A stretch of DNA of 64,000 nt from contig NZ_CP086136.1 of assembly GCF_017565645.3 (NCBI RefSeq), positions 9,345,501 through 9,409,500 of the forward strand. Reading direction: 5' to 3'. This DNA comes from Bradyrhizobium barranii subsp. barranii. Lineage in GTDB: Bacteria > Pseudomonadota > Alphaproteobacteria > Rhizobiales > Xanthobacteraceae. The notes under the pieces are model-generated. The model did no database searches. It saw only the letters and a list, made by a program, of their open reading frames with translations, and was not told the origin of the DNA. Shown here in pieces: positions 8,319-17,235 of the stretch. Both the position numbers and the translations under genes were made by a program. Each line of letters begins with the position of its first letter. The first letter of the stretch is position 1.

Positions 8319-8663
8319 ATGAGCGATGAGCCCGACCTCGAGAGCAGAGTCGTTGCAGCGATACGACACTATCGTGCGGCGCTCGACGTGGCGGAAAACC
8401 TGGAACGAGAGGACGCGTGCGCGCATCGAGCGCTGACGAGCACCCTGCTCGATTTGGAGCGTGCCCTGCGAGGCGAAGCGGCCCCGCATCTCAACAACAA
8501 CCTGTTTGAGACCGGCTCCACGGCGGTTGCACGGTCGGATAAAACATGGGCCGACCTGGTCGAGGCGACTGCGAGATTGGATTCGGCCCGTCGAACCTTA
8601 GCTGCTCTGGAACGGCAGTTGGGATATCTTCCAAAAGTCTCGAGGGGAGCGGATCACAAGTGA
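8319..8663 (+). CDS. Hypothetical helical protein, 114 aa
   Basis: ATG 8319 was chosen over upstream starts because the upstream frame runs back through the IS66 end and its flank, and GGAGAG precedes this ATG. The product MSDEPDLESRVVAAI is charged and predicted largely helical (ERALRGEAAPHLNNN, then ATARLDSARRTLAALERQLG), with no cysteine, signal or membrane segment. No family recognised. The gene begins about 50 bases beyond the IS66 insertion, which may have displaced its promoter. Confidence 0.5.
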   Translation: MSDEPDLESRVVAAIRHYRAALDVAENLEREDACAHRALTSTLLDLERALRGEAAPHLNNNLFETGSTAVARSDKTWADLVEATARLDSARRTLAALERQLGYLPKVSRGADHK

Positions 8664-9187
8664 GGTTAGATAAGAGTCTCGCACGATCGGAAGGTTTCCC
8701 GACCATTTCAGAGCGGCGGCGGCAACGCTCTGACGGGCTCGTGTCCCAGCCAAAATCCCGCGCCCAAAACAGACCTCTCTGCGTCCTCGTGTTTGGGACC
8801 GCCGAGGTACAGCGCGCGAATCGGGACCTTGCTGGATCCCAACCTTCCAACTTTCCCGCCGCCTCGCCGCGTCCTCCTATGCAGGAATAGACCTCGACGC
8901 ACTGGCTCGATCGTCCTGTCGAGCGTGCACAGTTTCTGATGACGCTGACCAGCGCGAGTCCTGGTTGAGTTTCTTCTGCTTGTGACTCGGCGTGGAAACG
9001 GCATTGCAGCCTCTTCGATCTTCGGCGCGGCTGCGATCATGTGATCAAGCTCTAAAAAGTGGTTCGACGACAGGCAGGCGCTTGAGGCCAGCGTCAACGT
9101 TGTCGGAAAAGTGGAAGCCGTGCCGGCTCACACCGTAATCAAAACAGACGTCAAGCGCCAATCCAAGGGCCAGAGCTGCGCTTACGA
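8664..9187. other. No clear gene
   Basis: Only short open frames. A minus-strand stretch at about 9060-9187 reads LGLALDVCFDYGVSRHGFHF without a start and could be a decayed small gene downstream of 9188-9409. Confidence 0.4.
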
Positions 9188-9409
9188 TCAACGTCGAACC
9201 GATGCGTTCGAACCACCAATCTCATTGGTGGCGCCTGCTCCGGTGCGATCGATGACCCAGGCCACCATGTAGCCCTTGGCCTGCTCGGTCTGCACCTGCC
9301 GGAGGGCCTCAGAGTAGGTTAGTAAGGGCTCTTGCGCCGGGTAGACGGCGCGGTCGGTCGGGGTGACAAAGTGATGGCAGCACACGCGATAGTCTTTAGC
9401 CTCGAACAT
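9188..9409 (-). CDS. Hypothetical protein, 73 aa
   Basis: The start at 9409 is supported by a strong ribosome-binding site (GAGAGGAGGA, six bases before ATG). The product begins MFEAKDYRVCCHHFVTPTDR and contains LLTYSEALRQVQTEQAKGYM and VAWVIDRTGAGATN. It is compact and polar with two adjacent cysteines. No family is recognised. The quality of the ribosome-binding site makes it a convincing gene in an otherwise poor region. Confidence 0.6.
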   Translation of the reverse strand: MFEAKDYRVCCHHFVTPTDRAVYPAQEPLLTYSEALRQVQTEQAKGYMVAWVIDRTGAGATNEIGGSNASVRR

Positions 9410-9947
9410 CGGAATCCTCCTCTCGCCTCAGGTTGCGCGGCCATACGCGCTTTCAGTACTGCCCTACCACAGAGAATGCGGCCTTTAAGAGGCCGCGCGC
9501 TTCTTCAACACCCCATAAGGTTGGTCGGGCTGCCAGACGCAGGTCGGCGATGTCCGACCACATCGCGCGCTTGATTCTCTGCAGCAGCACCGGCAAAGAA
9601 GTGCCCGGGTGTCATTCCATAATTCACCCGTGTCCGGACTTCGATTTCCCGTTCGTCCGCAATTGCTCCGTCGATCGCTCAACGGCTGCACCGATGTCAC
9701 CTAGTCAGCTTTCAAACCTTGCTGAGGCTGCTGGATCGACAATGCTTGGACCGAGCTCCGGCGCGATTCAGTGAGCTTCTCGATCAGTTCAGACTGCGGT
9801 CTCGGTTTTGCCGCGAGACGGTGGGGTTCAAATCGGGCCGTGGAGCCTCCACATCATCGCCACAGTCCGAAGACACCCGCCTGGTGCAATTGATGTAGCG
9901 AGAGAATGAATCGTTTGGCCCTGATCGATTCATAGAAAGCATTGGAC
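9410..9947. other. No clear gene
   Basis: Short frames on both strands lack ribosome-binding sites or recognisable motifs. Confidence 0.4.
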
Positions 9948-9968
9948 CTCGCTTCCACAGGAAGCGAG
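9948..9968. promoter_or_regulatory. Perfect 9-bp hairpin upstream of WGR gene
   Basis: CTCGCTTCC and GGAAGCGAG pair perfectly around a three-base loop, ending nine bases before the WGR gene start at 9978. There is no T-run. Its place over the ribosome-binding region suggests control of translation, or an operator. The 3' arm carries the only purine-rich GGAAGCGAG before the start. Confidence 0.45.
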
Positions 9969-9977
9969 AATCCATGC

Positions 9978-10235
9978 ATGCCGAACCTTAAGCTAGGGCC
10001 GCTTCACCTTCGCCGCATCGACACCACCCGCAACATGCGGCGGTTTTACTTGCTTTCGATCCAACCGACCTTGTTCGGCGGGGTCTCGCTGATCCGCGAC
10101 TGGGGCCGGATCGGCACGACCGGCCAGACGATGGTGCAGACTTTCGATGCCAGCGCTGAAGCGGGCGAAGCATTCGGACGGCTGGAGCGCGCCAAGCGCA
10201 GGCGCGGATACACCTCTGCTGAGGAGAGAGTCTGA
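9978..10235 (+). CDS. WGR-domain protein, 85 aa
   Basis: The product is essentially a lone WGR domain: RRFYLLSIQPTLFGG, then SLIRDWGRIGTTGQ with the diagnostic W-G-R, then EAFGRLERAKRRRGY. WGR domains occur in poly(ADP-ribose) polymerases and some bacterial DNA-related proteins and are thought to bind nucleic acid. Small free-standing WGR proteins are frequent on rhizobial plasmids and islands, with unknown roles. ATG 9978 (MPNLKLGPLHL) is preferred to 9942 because the latter would lie before the hairpin. The IS6 remnant begins about 50 bases downstream. Confidence 0.8.
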   Translation: MPNLKLGPLHLRRIDTTRNMRRFYLLSIQPTLFGGVSLIRDWGRIGTTGQTMVQTFDASAEAGEAFGRLERAKRRRGYTSAEERV

Positions 10236-10285
10236 GGTTTCGTCAATTTCCCGGGGATTACGGATCCACTTACGATGCCTGGAAC

Positions 10286-10656
10286 GTGAAGTGACAGAAA
10301 CCGTTGAGCCTGACGGGACGATTTGAAACGCTTCATGATCCGCCGCGTTGCCGCGTCGGCTGATGAGAATTCTCAGCCCGATTGTTGAGAGCTCTGTGCT
10401 GGCGATGTTCGACGAAAAAGCCCATCTTCGCCCTCGCAGCGCCGTGCGAACGCTTGTCCGTGATCATCACGCGCGGCGGCGTGCCGGCGGATTTCAAGAG
10501 CTTCTTCATGAGCCGCTGGGAAACCGGAAATACAACCAAACGGCATAGCTGATCACTTCCGGTGGGAAGCGATGGCGGCGATAAAGAGGGTCCCGGGCGG
10601 TCGGCATGCCGGTCGTCTACCCCTCGGCCGCTCCAATTCGTTAACTTGACGGTACC
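10286..10656 (-). mobile_element. IS6-family remnant with internal deletion
   Basis: Both ends match the fuller copy at 17236-18050, including the GACGGTACC end and the LMKKLLKSAGTPPRVMITDK coding segment. About 250 codons' worth of the middle, including most of the catalytic core, is deleted, and the C-terminal portion is lost. It is therefore inactive. Confidence 0.75.
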
Positions 10657-10815
10657 CGCTGCTCGTCGACAGCGATGGCACGATCATCGCGGGCGAAGGC
10701 CGATACCTGGCCGCGCGAAAGCTCGGTCTCCTCGAGGCGCCGGTCATCGAGCTGACCGGTCTTTCCGAAGCGCAGTGTCGCGCGCTCGCCCTTGCCGACA
10801 ACCGCATCGCGCTGC
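10657..10815 (+). pseudogene. ParB-like nuclease domain fragment
   Basis: A start-less frame reads LLVDSDGTIIAGEGRYLAAR, then KLGLLEAPVIEL and ALALADNRIAL. This is the GEGR...A...LADNR core of ParB/Sulfiredoxin-type domains, often found in phage or island ParB-like proteins. It is cut by the IS6 remnant on the left and joined to a transposase fragment on the right. Confidence 0.65.
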
Positions 10816-10962
10816 CGGTGGTCCGGCGGCTCGTCGGATACGGGCGCTTCGACGGGGGCGAGACGGCCCGCGTGATGGCACGTCTCTACGCCGCGGCGCG
10901 CCTGCTGGTGAACTTCTTCCAGCCGTCATTCAAGCTCAAAGCGAAGCGCCGCGAGGTCCGCC
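10816..10962 (+). pseudogene. Transposase/integrase-core C-terminal fragment
   Basis: The frame reads VVRRLVGYGRFDGGETARVM, then ARLYAAARLLVNFFQPSFKL. The segment YGRFEG...LYxAxRLxVNFFQPSFKL is characteristic of the end of integrase-core transposases common in Bradyrhizobium. Only about 50 residues remain. Confidence 0.6.
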
Positions 10963-10972
10963 CACGGCGACA

Positions 10973-13900
10973 TCAACCCCTGAGTCGCGCTTGCAGTGCC
11001 TGCCGATTGGCAACGACGTTGCTGAGGTTCAGCTGGTCTGGCTCCCGTCCTTGCGCCAATTGCCTAACCAGCTCCCGCGTGCCGTCCACGACAAAGACGC
11101 CGCAATCATAAGTGTTCTGCTGCTGGGCCATGCCGGCGGGCTGCAGGGCGATGTTCAGCCTTTCTGCGAGTTGTCTTGCATGCGTCTCGTTGTATCTCCC
11201 GTAGGAATCGTAGTGATAGGCGACAGGCCATTGCCGGTTGCTGCGATCAACGAACAGCAGCGACCAATGCCTGCCGCGGTCCGTAGCACTGGCATCGTTC
11301 ACTGGCAGCAACAGGAAGTCGGCTGTATCGTTATCACGCCGATCATGGACGATGCGATGGAATACGCGTAGCACGTCGCTCTCCGCGCCCAGGCGCAGCC
11401 GCAGCGCTTCGAGGGGATCTACGAACCGCGTCCGGGCGGCGAGATCCGAATCGCTCCTCTGCAAATCCAGCTCCTGAAGCTGGTAATCCCTGAGGATATG
11501 CTCGTCGCCCAGCCATTCCGTGTCCTCGAGCACCAGCCCGCGGTTGTGGGACAAGGCTATCGGATTCAACGCCCCGATCTGAGCATCGGAGGAGGTGATC
11601 GGAAACCGCCGCACGATATCGTCGCGCAATGGGGACGGTGCGGGCGCGGTCAGATCAACCAATGGAAGACCGTCGTAGGTGTCTGAACGAGCCCTGGCAG
11701 AAGGCGCTGGCGCAAAGTGAGCACTGTCATCCAACTCGGCCGCATCCGGATCAAGCAGTGCCCCAAACCCACGATAGAGATCCTGAGCCCCGGCAGTTGA
11801 TGGTGATGCCGGTTCTTGCATCTGCCGCGCAAGCTCCTCGCTCAACCACGCCAAAGCGTCATCGTCCGAGTGGGCGGACACCGGAGAAAGCCCCTGCGGC
11901 GAGCCGAGCTGTCGAGCGCCCTGGTGATGCCCCGGTACCGGCCCGGCAGACGGCGGCGGAAAGCCAGGCGCCCGGCTCCAAGCATTGTCGCGCAACTCAA
12001 ATGATGCGGGCGAATTCGGATTAAACGATACCTCAAGACCGCCGTAGGTGTCTGAGCGAGCCCTGGCAGAAGGCGCTGGCGCAAAGTGAGCACTGTCATC
12101 CAACTCGGCCGCATCCGGATCAAGCAGTGCCTCAAACCCACGATAGAGATCCTGAGCCCTGGCAGTTGATGGTGATGCCGGTTCTTGCATCTGCCGCGCA
12201 AGCTCCTCGCTCAACCACGCCAAAGCGTCATCGTCCGAGTGGGCGGACACCGGAGAAAGCCCCTGCGGCGAGCCGAGCTGTTGAGCGCCCTGGTGATGCC
12301 CCGGTACCGGCCCGGCAAACGGCGGCGGAAAGCCAGGCGCCGGGCTCCAAGCATTGTCACGCAACTCAAATGATGCGGGCGAATTCGGATTAAACGACAC
12401 CTCAATACCGCCGTAGGTGTTTGAGCGAGCCCTGGCAGAGTGCGTTGGCGCTGCTTCCACGGTCGGCCAGGCAGGTTCCTGCCCAGCTTGGACTATGTCC
12501 TGCGCCTGCTCAGGAGGAACCTCGGGCCACGATGGGCCGTCTTCCACCATTAAGCGCAGATCCTGATCGTAACCTTCCGGGAGGACCAATGGCCGACTGA
12601 CAGCTCGCTGCCGCGCGCTGTGCTGCGCAGCGGCGTCCCCGACGTACGTCGCGACCGCATGCGGCGCCGTGACATCTTCGTAGCCGCTTCGCAGCAGCAT
12701 CGGCTGCGTCTCCCATGACGACGTACCCTGTTGATGGGTAGGCGCCGGTGTCGGCTGGCCGCCTGAATTGGCGATCTCGCTCAGCTGCCGCTCGCCGGCA
12801 ACGCCTTGCGGATTGTTTAGGGTCCTCTGCCTCTTCGCTGGCCTCAACTCAGCTGTGTCATGCTCATCGTTGATGAGGACCTCCTCGCTTGGCAGGCGGT
12901 TGCTCCTGGCAAGCGCAGCCATCGGCTCGTCCGGGGACTGCTGGCGGTCGGGCTCTCCGGGATCCGGTGCCTGGTCATGGCGCGCGGCTGGCTCGAGAGA
13001 TGACGACGAGCGGGGTTCGTCCATCAGCCCCAAAAGCAAATCCTGATCGCGGCCTTCCGCGGGAAGCTCCTCTGGCCGACGGCCAGTTTCCTGCGACGCG
13101 CTGTGCTGCGCAGCGGCGGCGTCGACGCGCCTCGGCTCCATCAGTACCGTGTCTTCGGGATTGATAAAGGCCACGTTCTGGGGGTGAGGATTCAGCTTAG
13201 CGCGTCGTGAGATCGGCACTTCGCCCGTCGACCGCAAGGTCCGGAGATAGTCGATTGCCTGAACGAGTCTCTTTGGATTACCCTCTCCGATGAACTCGAG
13301 CACCTCACCGCCATCGGTCAGCGACTTATTGTCGAGCCGATCACGAATGCTCGGTTTTTCTTTTGCGAAAAGCCAACGGCTAAAGCTACGAAGAGAACCT
13401 CCGTGCTGCTCGGCAGCGGATTTGCTGAACCCGCCCTTGATGAGGGCCCTCTCAAGCCCCGAAATAAGGGGAGCATCCACGGAATAAAGAGGCTGCTTCC
13501 TCTTCCCTATCACAATCCAAGTTGACTGAGCCGACTGCGGCGCCGAGGACGACGGGCCGGGTTCATCCATCAGCCCCAAAAGCAAATCCTGATCATGGCC
13601 TTCCGCAGGAAGCAATTCCTCTGGCCAACTGCCACCCTTCTGCGACGCAATGTGCTGCGCAGCGGCGTCGCCGACCCGCCTCGACTCCCTCAGGGCCGCC
13701 TCTTCGGGATCAATATGGCGCTCGTGCTCCATCGCCTCAGCGCCGGCCTGCGATTTTCGGAGACGAGCCAGTGCGGCGCCAATCCTGGAATCAGCACCGG
13801 CGACCTTCCTATAGCTCTCGACATCTCCGTCAAACGACGTGCCGAGCCCAGCAGCAATGCCCGGCCTGTTGTTGTCACGCAGGTAGTCGCTGAAATTGCG

Positions 13901-15298
13901 AAGAGCAGTTGCATCCCTCTTGCCGGCATCTGTCGCTACTTCGTTTTTGTACTCTTTGATGAGTGCCGCGTCCTGGGGATAAGGATGCAACTCAGTGCGG
14001 CCTGCGATCGGCACGATTCCGCCCGTCGACCGCGAGGTCCTGAGATGGTCTATTGCCCTATGGAGTGTCGCGGGACGCTTTTCGAACAACTCGCGCGCAT
14101 CAGCGGTCAGTGACTTTTCGTCGTCGAGCCGAGCAGCAATGGGATCTTTGTTATTTGCGTAGAGCCTCTGGCCAAAGCTGAGAAGAGTACGTACATGGTC
14201 CTTGGCGGTGCCTTCGGCGGCCCCGCCCTTGATGAGGGCCTTCTCAAGCCCCGAAATAAGGGCAGCATCCTCGGGATAAAGAGGCCGTCTCCTCCTCCCT
14301 CTCAAAATCCCAGTTGACTGAGTCGGCTGCGGCGCCGAGGACGACGCGCCGGGTTCGTCCATCGGCCCCAAAAGCAAATTCTGATCATGGCCTTCCGCAG
14401 GAAGCAATTCCTCTGGCCAACTGCCAGCTTTCTGCGACGAACTGTGCTGCGCAGCGGCGTCGCCGACCTGCCTCGACTCCTTCAGGGCCGCGTCTTCGGG
14501 ATCAATATTGCGCTCGAGATCCATCGCCTTAGCGCCGGCCGACGATTTTCGGAGACGATCCAGCGCGACACCGATTTTCGAACGAAAAGCGGAGACTTTC
14601 TTATAGCTCTTAACATCTTCATTTAACAACTCGCCGCGAAGCCGACCAACAATACCCTTCTTGTTGTTGTCACGCAGGTAGTCGCTGAAATTGCGAAGAG
14701 CGGTTGCATCCCTCTTGCCCATCTCTGACGCTACTTCGTTTTGGTACTCTTTGATGAGTTCCGCGTCCTGCTGATAAGGATTTACCTCAACGTGGCGTGT
14801 GATCGGCACGACTTCGCCGGTCGACTGCGAATTTCGGAGATGACCTATTGCTGTAAGAAGTTTCCAGGGCTCACCCTCTCCGCTGAACTCGCGCGCATCT
14901 TGAGACAGCGATTTTTTGTCGTCGAGCCGAGCAGAGATGCCCTTTTTGTTATTTGCGGAGAGCCAATGGCCAAAGCCGCGAAGAACACGTAAATAGTTAT
15001 TGGTGGTGCCTTTGGCGGCCCCGCCCTTCGTAAGGGCCTTCTCAAGCCCCGAGATAAGGCGAGCATCCTCGGAGTAAAGGATCTGATTGCACTGCCTCCC
15101 TATCAAAACCTCCGTTGATTGAGCCGGCTGCAGCGCAGCGGCGGCCGGCATTGCTCCACCACCCACACCTGACCTGCTGATCTCTCTCAATTGCCGCTCA
15201 AAGGTCGCCGCGGCTGCAGACGGAGCCGCGGGTGAGCTCTCTTGCGGACCCGTGCTGCCCGATTGTTCATGCACCGACTTGGTCGAGGGGAAATCCAT
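10973..15298 (-). CDS. Type III effector, NopD/Bel2-5-like SUMO protease (C48), 1441 aa
   Basis: The C-terminal 220 residues are a C48 (ULP/SENP) cysteine protease: RHWSLLFVDRS holds the catalytic His, AYHYDSYGR the Asp, and QQNTYDCGVFVVDGT the Gln and Cys. The family removes SUMO or ubiquitin-like tags from host proteins, as shown for XopD and rhizobial NopD. Upstream lies a modular region. A unit of about 265 residues with the core LISGLEKAL..GG recurs at residues about 76, 341 and 604 (the third partial). Two 123-residue near-identical repeats (ARARS.TYGG start) lie at about 953-1200. PAKRQRTL is a likely nuclear localisation signal, and LLLGL fits an LxLxL EAR-type motif twice. A tts box and a strong GAGGAGGA ribosome-binding site precede the start. 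Confidence 0.85.
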   Translation of the reverse strand: MDFPSTKSVHEQSGSTGPQESSPAAPSAAAATFERQLREISRSGVGGGAMPAAAALQPAQSTEVLIGRQCNQILYSEDARLISGLEKALTKGGAAKGTTNNYLRVLRGFGHWLSANNKKGISARLDDKKSLSQDAREFSGEGEPWKLLTAIGHLRNSQSTGEVVPITRHVEVNPYQQDAELIKEYQNEVASEMGKRDATALRNFSDYLRDNNKKGIVGRLRGELLNEDVKSYKKVSAFRSKIGVALDRLRKSSAGAKAMDLERNIDPEDAALKESRQVGDAAAQHSSSQKAGSWPEELLPAEGHDQNLLLGPMDEPGASSSAPQPTQSTGILRGRRRRPLYPEDAALISGLEKALIKGGAAEGTAKDHVRTLLSFGQRLYANNKDPIAARLDDEKSLTADARELFEKRPATLHRAIDHLRTSRSTGGIVPIAGRTELHPYPQDAALIKEYKNEVATDAGKRDATALRNFSDYLRDNNRPGIAAGLGTSFDGDVESYRKVAGADSRIGAALARLRKSQAGAEAMEHERHIDPEEAALRESRRVGDAAAQHIASQKGGSWPEELLPAEGHDQDLLLGLMDEPGPSSSAPQSAQSTWIVIGKRKQPLYSVDAPLISGLERALIKGGFSKSAAEQHGGSLRSFSRWLFAKEKPSIRDRLDNKSLTDGGEVLEFIGEGNPKRLVQAIDYLRTLRSTGEVPISRRAKLNPHPQNVAFINPEDTVLMEPRRVDAAAAQHSASQETGRRPEELPAEGRDQDLLLGLMDEPRSSSSLEPAARHDQAPDPGEPDRQQSPDEPMAALARSNRLPSEEVLINDEHDTAELRPAKRQRTLNNPQGVAGERQLSEIANSGGQPTPAPTHQQGTSSWETQPMLLRSGYEDVTAPHAVATYVGDAAAQHSARQRAVSRPLVLPEGYDQDLRLMVEDGPSWPEVPPEQAQDIVQAGQEPAWPTVEAAPTHSARARSNTYGGIEVSFNPNSPASFELRDNAWSPAPGFPPPFAGPVPGHHQGAQQLGSPQGLSPVSAHSDDDALAWLSEELARQMQEPASPSTARAQDLYRGFEALLDPDAAELDDSAHFAPAPSARARSDTYGGLEVSFNPNSPASFELRDNAWSRAPGFPPPSAGPVPGHHQGARQLGSPQGLSPVSAHSDDDALAWLSEELARQMQEPASPSTAGAQDLYRGFGALLDPDAAELDDSAHFAPAPSARARSDTYDGLPLVDLTAPAPSPLRDDIVRRFPITSSDAQIGALNPIALSHNRGLVLEDTEWLGDEHILRDYQLQELDLQRSDSDLAARTRFVDPLEALRLRLGAESDVLRVFHRIVHDRRDNDTADFLLLPVNDASATDRGRHWSLLFVDRSNRQWPVAYHYDSYGRYNETHARQLAERLNIALQPAGMAQQQNTYDCGVFVVDGTRELVRQLAQGREPDQLNLSNVVANRQALQARLRG
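11670..12438 (-). repeat. Two 369-bp direct repeats inside the effector gene
   Basis: The sequence starting at about 12408 recurs at about 12040 and the unit boundary again at 11670, a period of 369 bp (123 codons) with very few differences. It keeps the reading frame, so repeat number could change by recombination without destroying the protease domain. Confidence 0.8.
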
Positions 15299-15439
15299 CC
15301 GTCCTCCTCAAATATGAACCTGGGCTATCGATCTGACATGCCGGCAATCAGCAACAAACCGCCCTTTACAGCGCCGGCAGGCACGCACCGTGAGCATCGG
15401 CAGCGGATGTTCTTCCAAGGGGATCAGCCCTGTATGTTT

Positions 15440-15474
15440 GTTAAACTTAAATGGGGAAGCTGTCGAGAACCTGA
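15440..15474 (-). promoter_or_regulatory. tts box of the SUMO-protease effector
   Basis: The minus strand reads ATCAGGTTCTCGACAGCTTC and then CCCATTTAAG, close to the tts consensus (GTCAGCTT-TCGAAAGCT with a C-rich then AT stretch). It lies about 140 bp before the effector start. TtsI, induced by flavonoids via NodD, is the expected activator. Confidence 0.65.
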
Positions 15475-15660
15475 TGACGACAATTGCCGCGCCAAGACAG
15501 CATGGCGCATGTGCCTGCGCGCTTCGCCGTCAACAGCCGATAGACCGAAGATTCAGAGACAAAATACTGCTCCTCATCGGTGAGGCGTACGGCCAGCTTT
15601 CGCGGCGAGGACTATCTCCAGCCAACATCTTTGTGAATCGACGCTGAACATTGACCCATC

Positions 15661-16092
15661 AAGCACTTGGGACGCCGATCGGCGTCCGGACCCCATATGG
15701 ACCCCGCCCGATTGCAACGACCGACTTGATCAGGATCGACGGCCACAACTACTGACGTATATCCGGCTTCTTGATGCGGCTGGACAACGTCTCCGCCGCG
15801 AGCCTCGATGGTTTTCGCATGCTTCTGTGAATCGGCGCGGGGGTCCGACGCCGATCGGCGCCGGGGTCACTTTTCCGGCACTTGAAGAATCAAGACGTTA
15901 GCCCACGAGATGGACTGATTGAGGGGTCAAATTTCGATCCGCATTCACATTGCACCGCAACTTCGACCTTTGCCTTATCTTTTGGGCGCCGCGGCCGGGC
16001 TGCGAGATGGCCGTGCCGTAATGGCTTGCCATCTCGGCATAGGTTCGGTTGAGGCCGGGATCGTGGCGGTCGGGATGTGAGCGGCAAGCCAA
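15661..16092 (-). mobile_element. IS21-type debris (istA fragment and terminal sequences)
   Basis: Between about 15930 and 16092 the minus strand encodes DPGLNRTYAEMASHYGTAIS, an IstA segment also present in the fuller IS21 copy at 29.5 kb, split over two frames. It joins GGGGTCAAATTTCGATC, an end-like sequence. Two palindromic GACGCCGATCGGCGYC motifs (15671-15686, 15847-15862) and GGGGTCAC-type ends mark further fragments. Nothing is intact. Confidence 0.55.
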
Positions 16093-16152
16093 GGCCGTCA
16101 GTCAGCGTGGCTCATTGGCATAGCGCAGCTCACCTTACCGCCCGCGCGGACT

Positions 16153-16959
16153 TCACTTCGAAGTCACGGACCAGTTGTTGAAATTGAAGTTCTTTCCCCC
16201 CGGGGACGAGGTAATCTCGACGCCGTATTGGACGCTACCGACGTTTATGTCGCCAAAGTACCCCTTCGACTTGATCCACTGCAGGATACTCTTGATGTCC
16301 ACTGTCCCGCTGTTGGTCTTCGAAGTGCGCAGCAATGAGATGACCTTGTGACCATCGGAGCCTTCGCCTTCAAACACGTTCCAAGTCGCCCCGCCTACAT
16401 TGACATTGCTGTAGACCGGAATCGCCGCACCGGAAGGGGCATAATGATATGAAATGGGCTTAACGTTGCCGCTCCCGTCCGAGTTTCCGGTGTAGTTTGT
16501 CCAGAGCATTATCTCATGTCGGTCTGAGCTGTCCCAGATATCGTAGGCGACATCCCAGGCGCCGCCAGTGGGAACTTCCTGATTGAAGCTCGAGCTCAGA
16601 GTGTTGATTGAGCTGAGCGGTTTCCCGATATTGAAAGCCACGTGCGGATAGCTCTTGATGCCAGGAGTATTGGGCTGGTTCGACCACACGCTCCACCGGT
16701 TGGCTGCACTCACCGAAATCGTCTGAGGCCCAGGGTGCGGGCCCCATACGTCGTTGTTCCAAGAGTAGCCATCGCGTGAAAAGCTTCCGTATGGAGCGCT
16801 CGAACGCCAAATCGGCGTCTGTGCCGACACAGGCCCGGCAGATGATAATGACCGGGCTTCATTCGCGGCCTGCCTAAATAGATCATGATCCTCCTGTGTC
16901 CGGACGTAACCCGTTGGAGACCCTTGCGCGCCGGCACCGCTTATCCGATTGGAATCCAT
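16153..16959 (-). CDS. gunA2: Type III-secreted GH12 endoglucanase (GunA2-like)
   Basis: The 268-aa product has a glycoside hydrolase family 12 domain from about residue 75. SYPHVAFNIGKPLSS is a typical GH12 strand. HEIMLWTNYTG contains the nucleophile Glu, and VQYGVEITSSPGG contains the acid/base Glu. GH12 enzymes cleave beta-1,4-glucan or xyloglucan. There is no Sec signal peptide; the polar, Ser/Gly-rich N-terminus (MDSNRISGAGAQGSPTG) suits type III secretion, and a tts box lies 94 bp upstream. Bradyrhizobium japonicum GunA2 is a known type III-secreted, genistein-induced cellulase of this type. Length is normal and no frameshift is seen. Confidence 0.85.
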   Translation of the reverse strand: MDSNRISGAGAQGSPTGYVRTQEDHDLFRQAANEARSLSSAGPVSAQTPIWRSSAPYGSFSRDGYSWNNDVWGPHPGPQTISVSAANRWSVWSNQPNTPGIKSYPHVAFNIGKPLSSINTLSSSFNQEVPTGGAWDVAYDIWDSSDRHEIMLWTNYTGNSDGSGNVKPISYHYAPSGAAIPVYSNVNVGGATWNVFEGEGSDGHKVISLLRTSKTNSGTVDIKSILQWIKSKGYFGDINVGSVQYGVEITSSPGGKNFNFNNWSVTSK

Positions 16960-17052
16960 AAAGCTCTCCTTTCTGATAACAAAATCTCCTGCAGATCCAC
17001 TAGCGGGCCCCCTAGTTCAGCATGGGCGGCATCGGCATCTAGAGACCGGGCT

Positions 17053-17087
17053 TGAATGCTAGGAAGGTTGGCTTTCGAGAAGCTGAC
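17053..17087 (-). promoter_or_regulatory. tts box of gunA2
   Basis: Minus strand GTCAGCTTCTCGAAAGCCAA followed by CCTTCCTAGCAT is a near-perfect tts box, about 94 bp before the gunA2 start. Confidence 0.8.
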
Positions 17088-17235
17088 GAGCTCGGGAAGA
17101 AGGGTGGACCCGCGCCCGGATTTGCCGTCTTTCGGATGACAGCAGCCTGGCTGAGACAGTGGCAACGATTGTCCGTCGTCAGACAATTTGAGACTGATCA
17201 GGCTTTTCGAGAAGGGAGGCTCTGGCTCATCAGGG

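Noticed and set aside
9810..9850. tRNA-like GGTTCAAATC
   Set aside because: No cloverleaf arms or acceptor pairing around it.
10562..11371. 269-codon plus-strand frame across the ParB fragment and effector 3' end
   Set aside because: A composite of an IS6 remnant, fragments and antisense effector sequence; not one protein.
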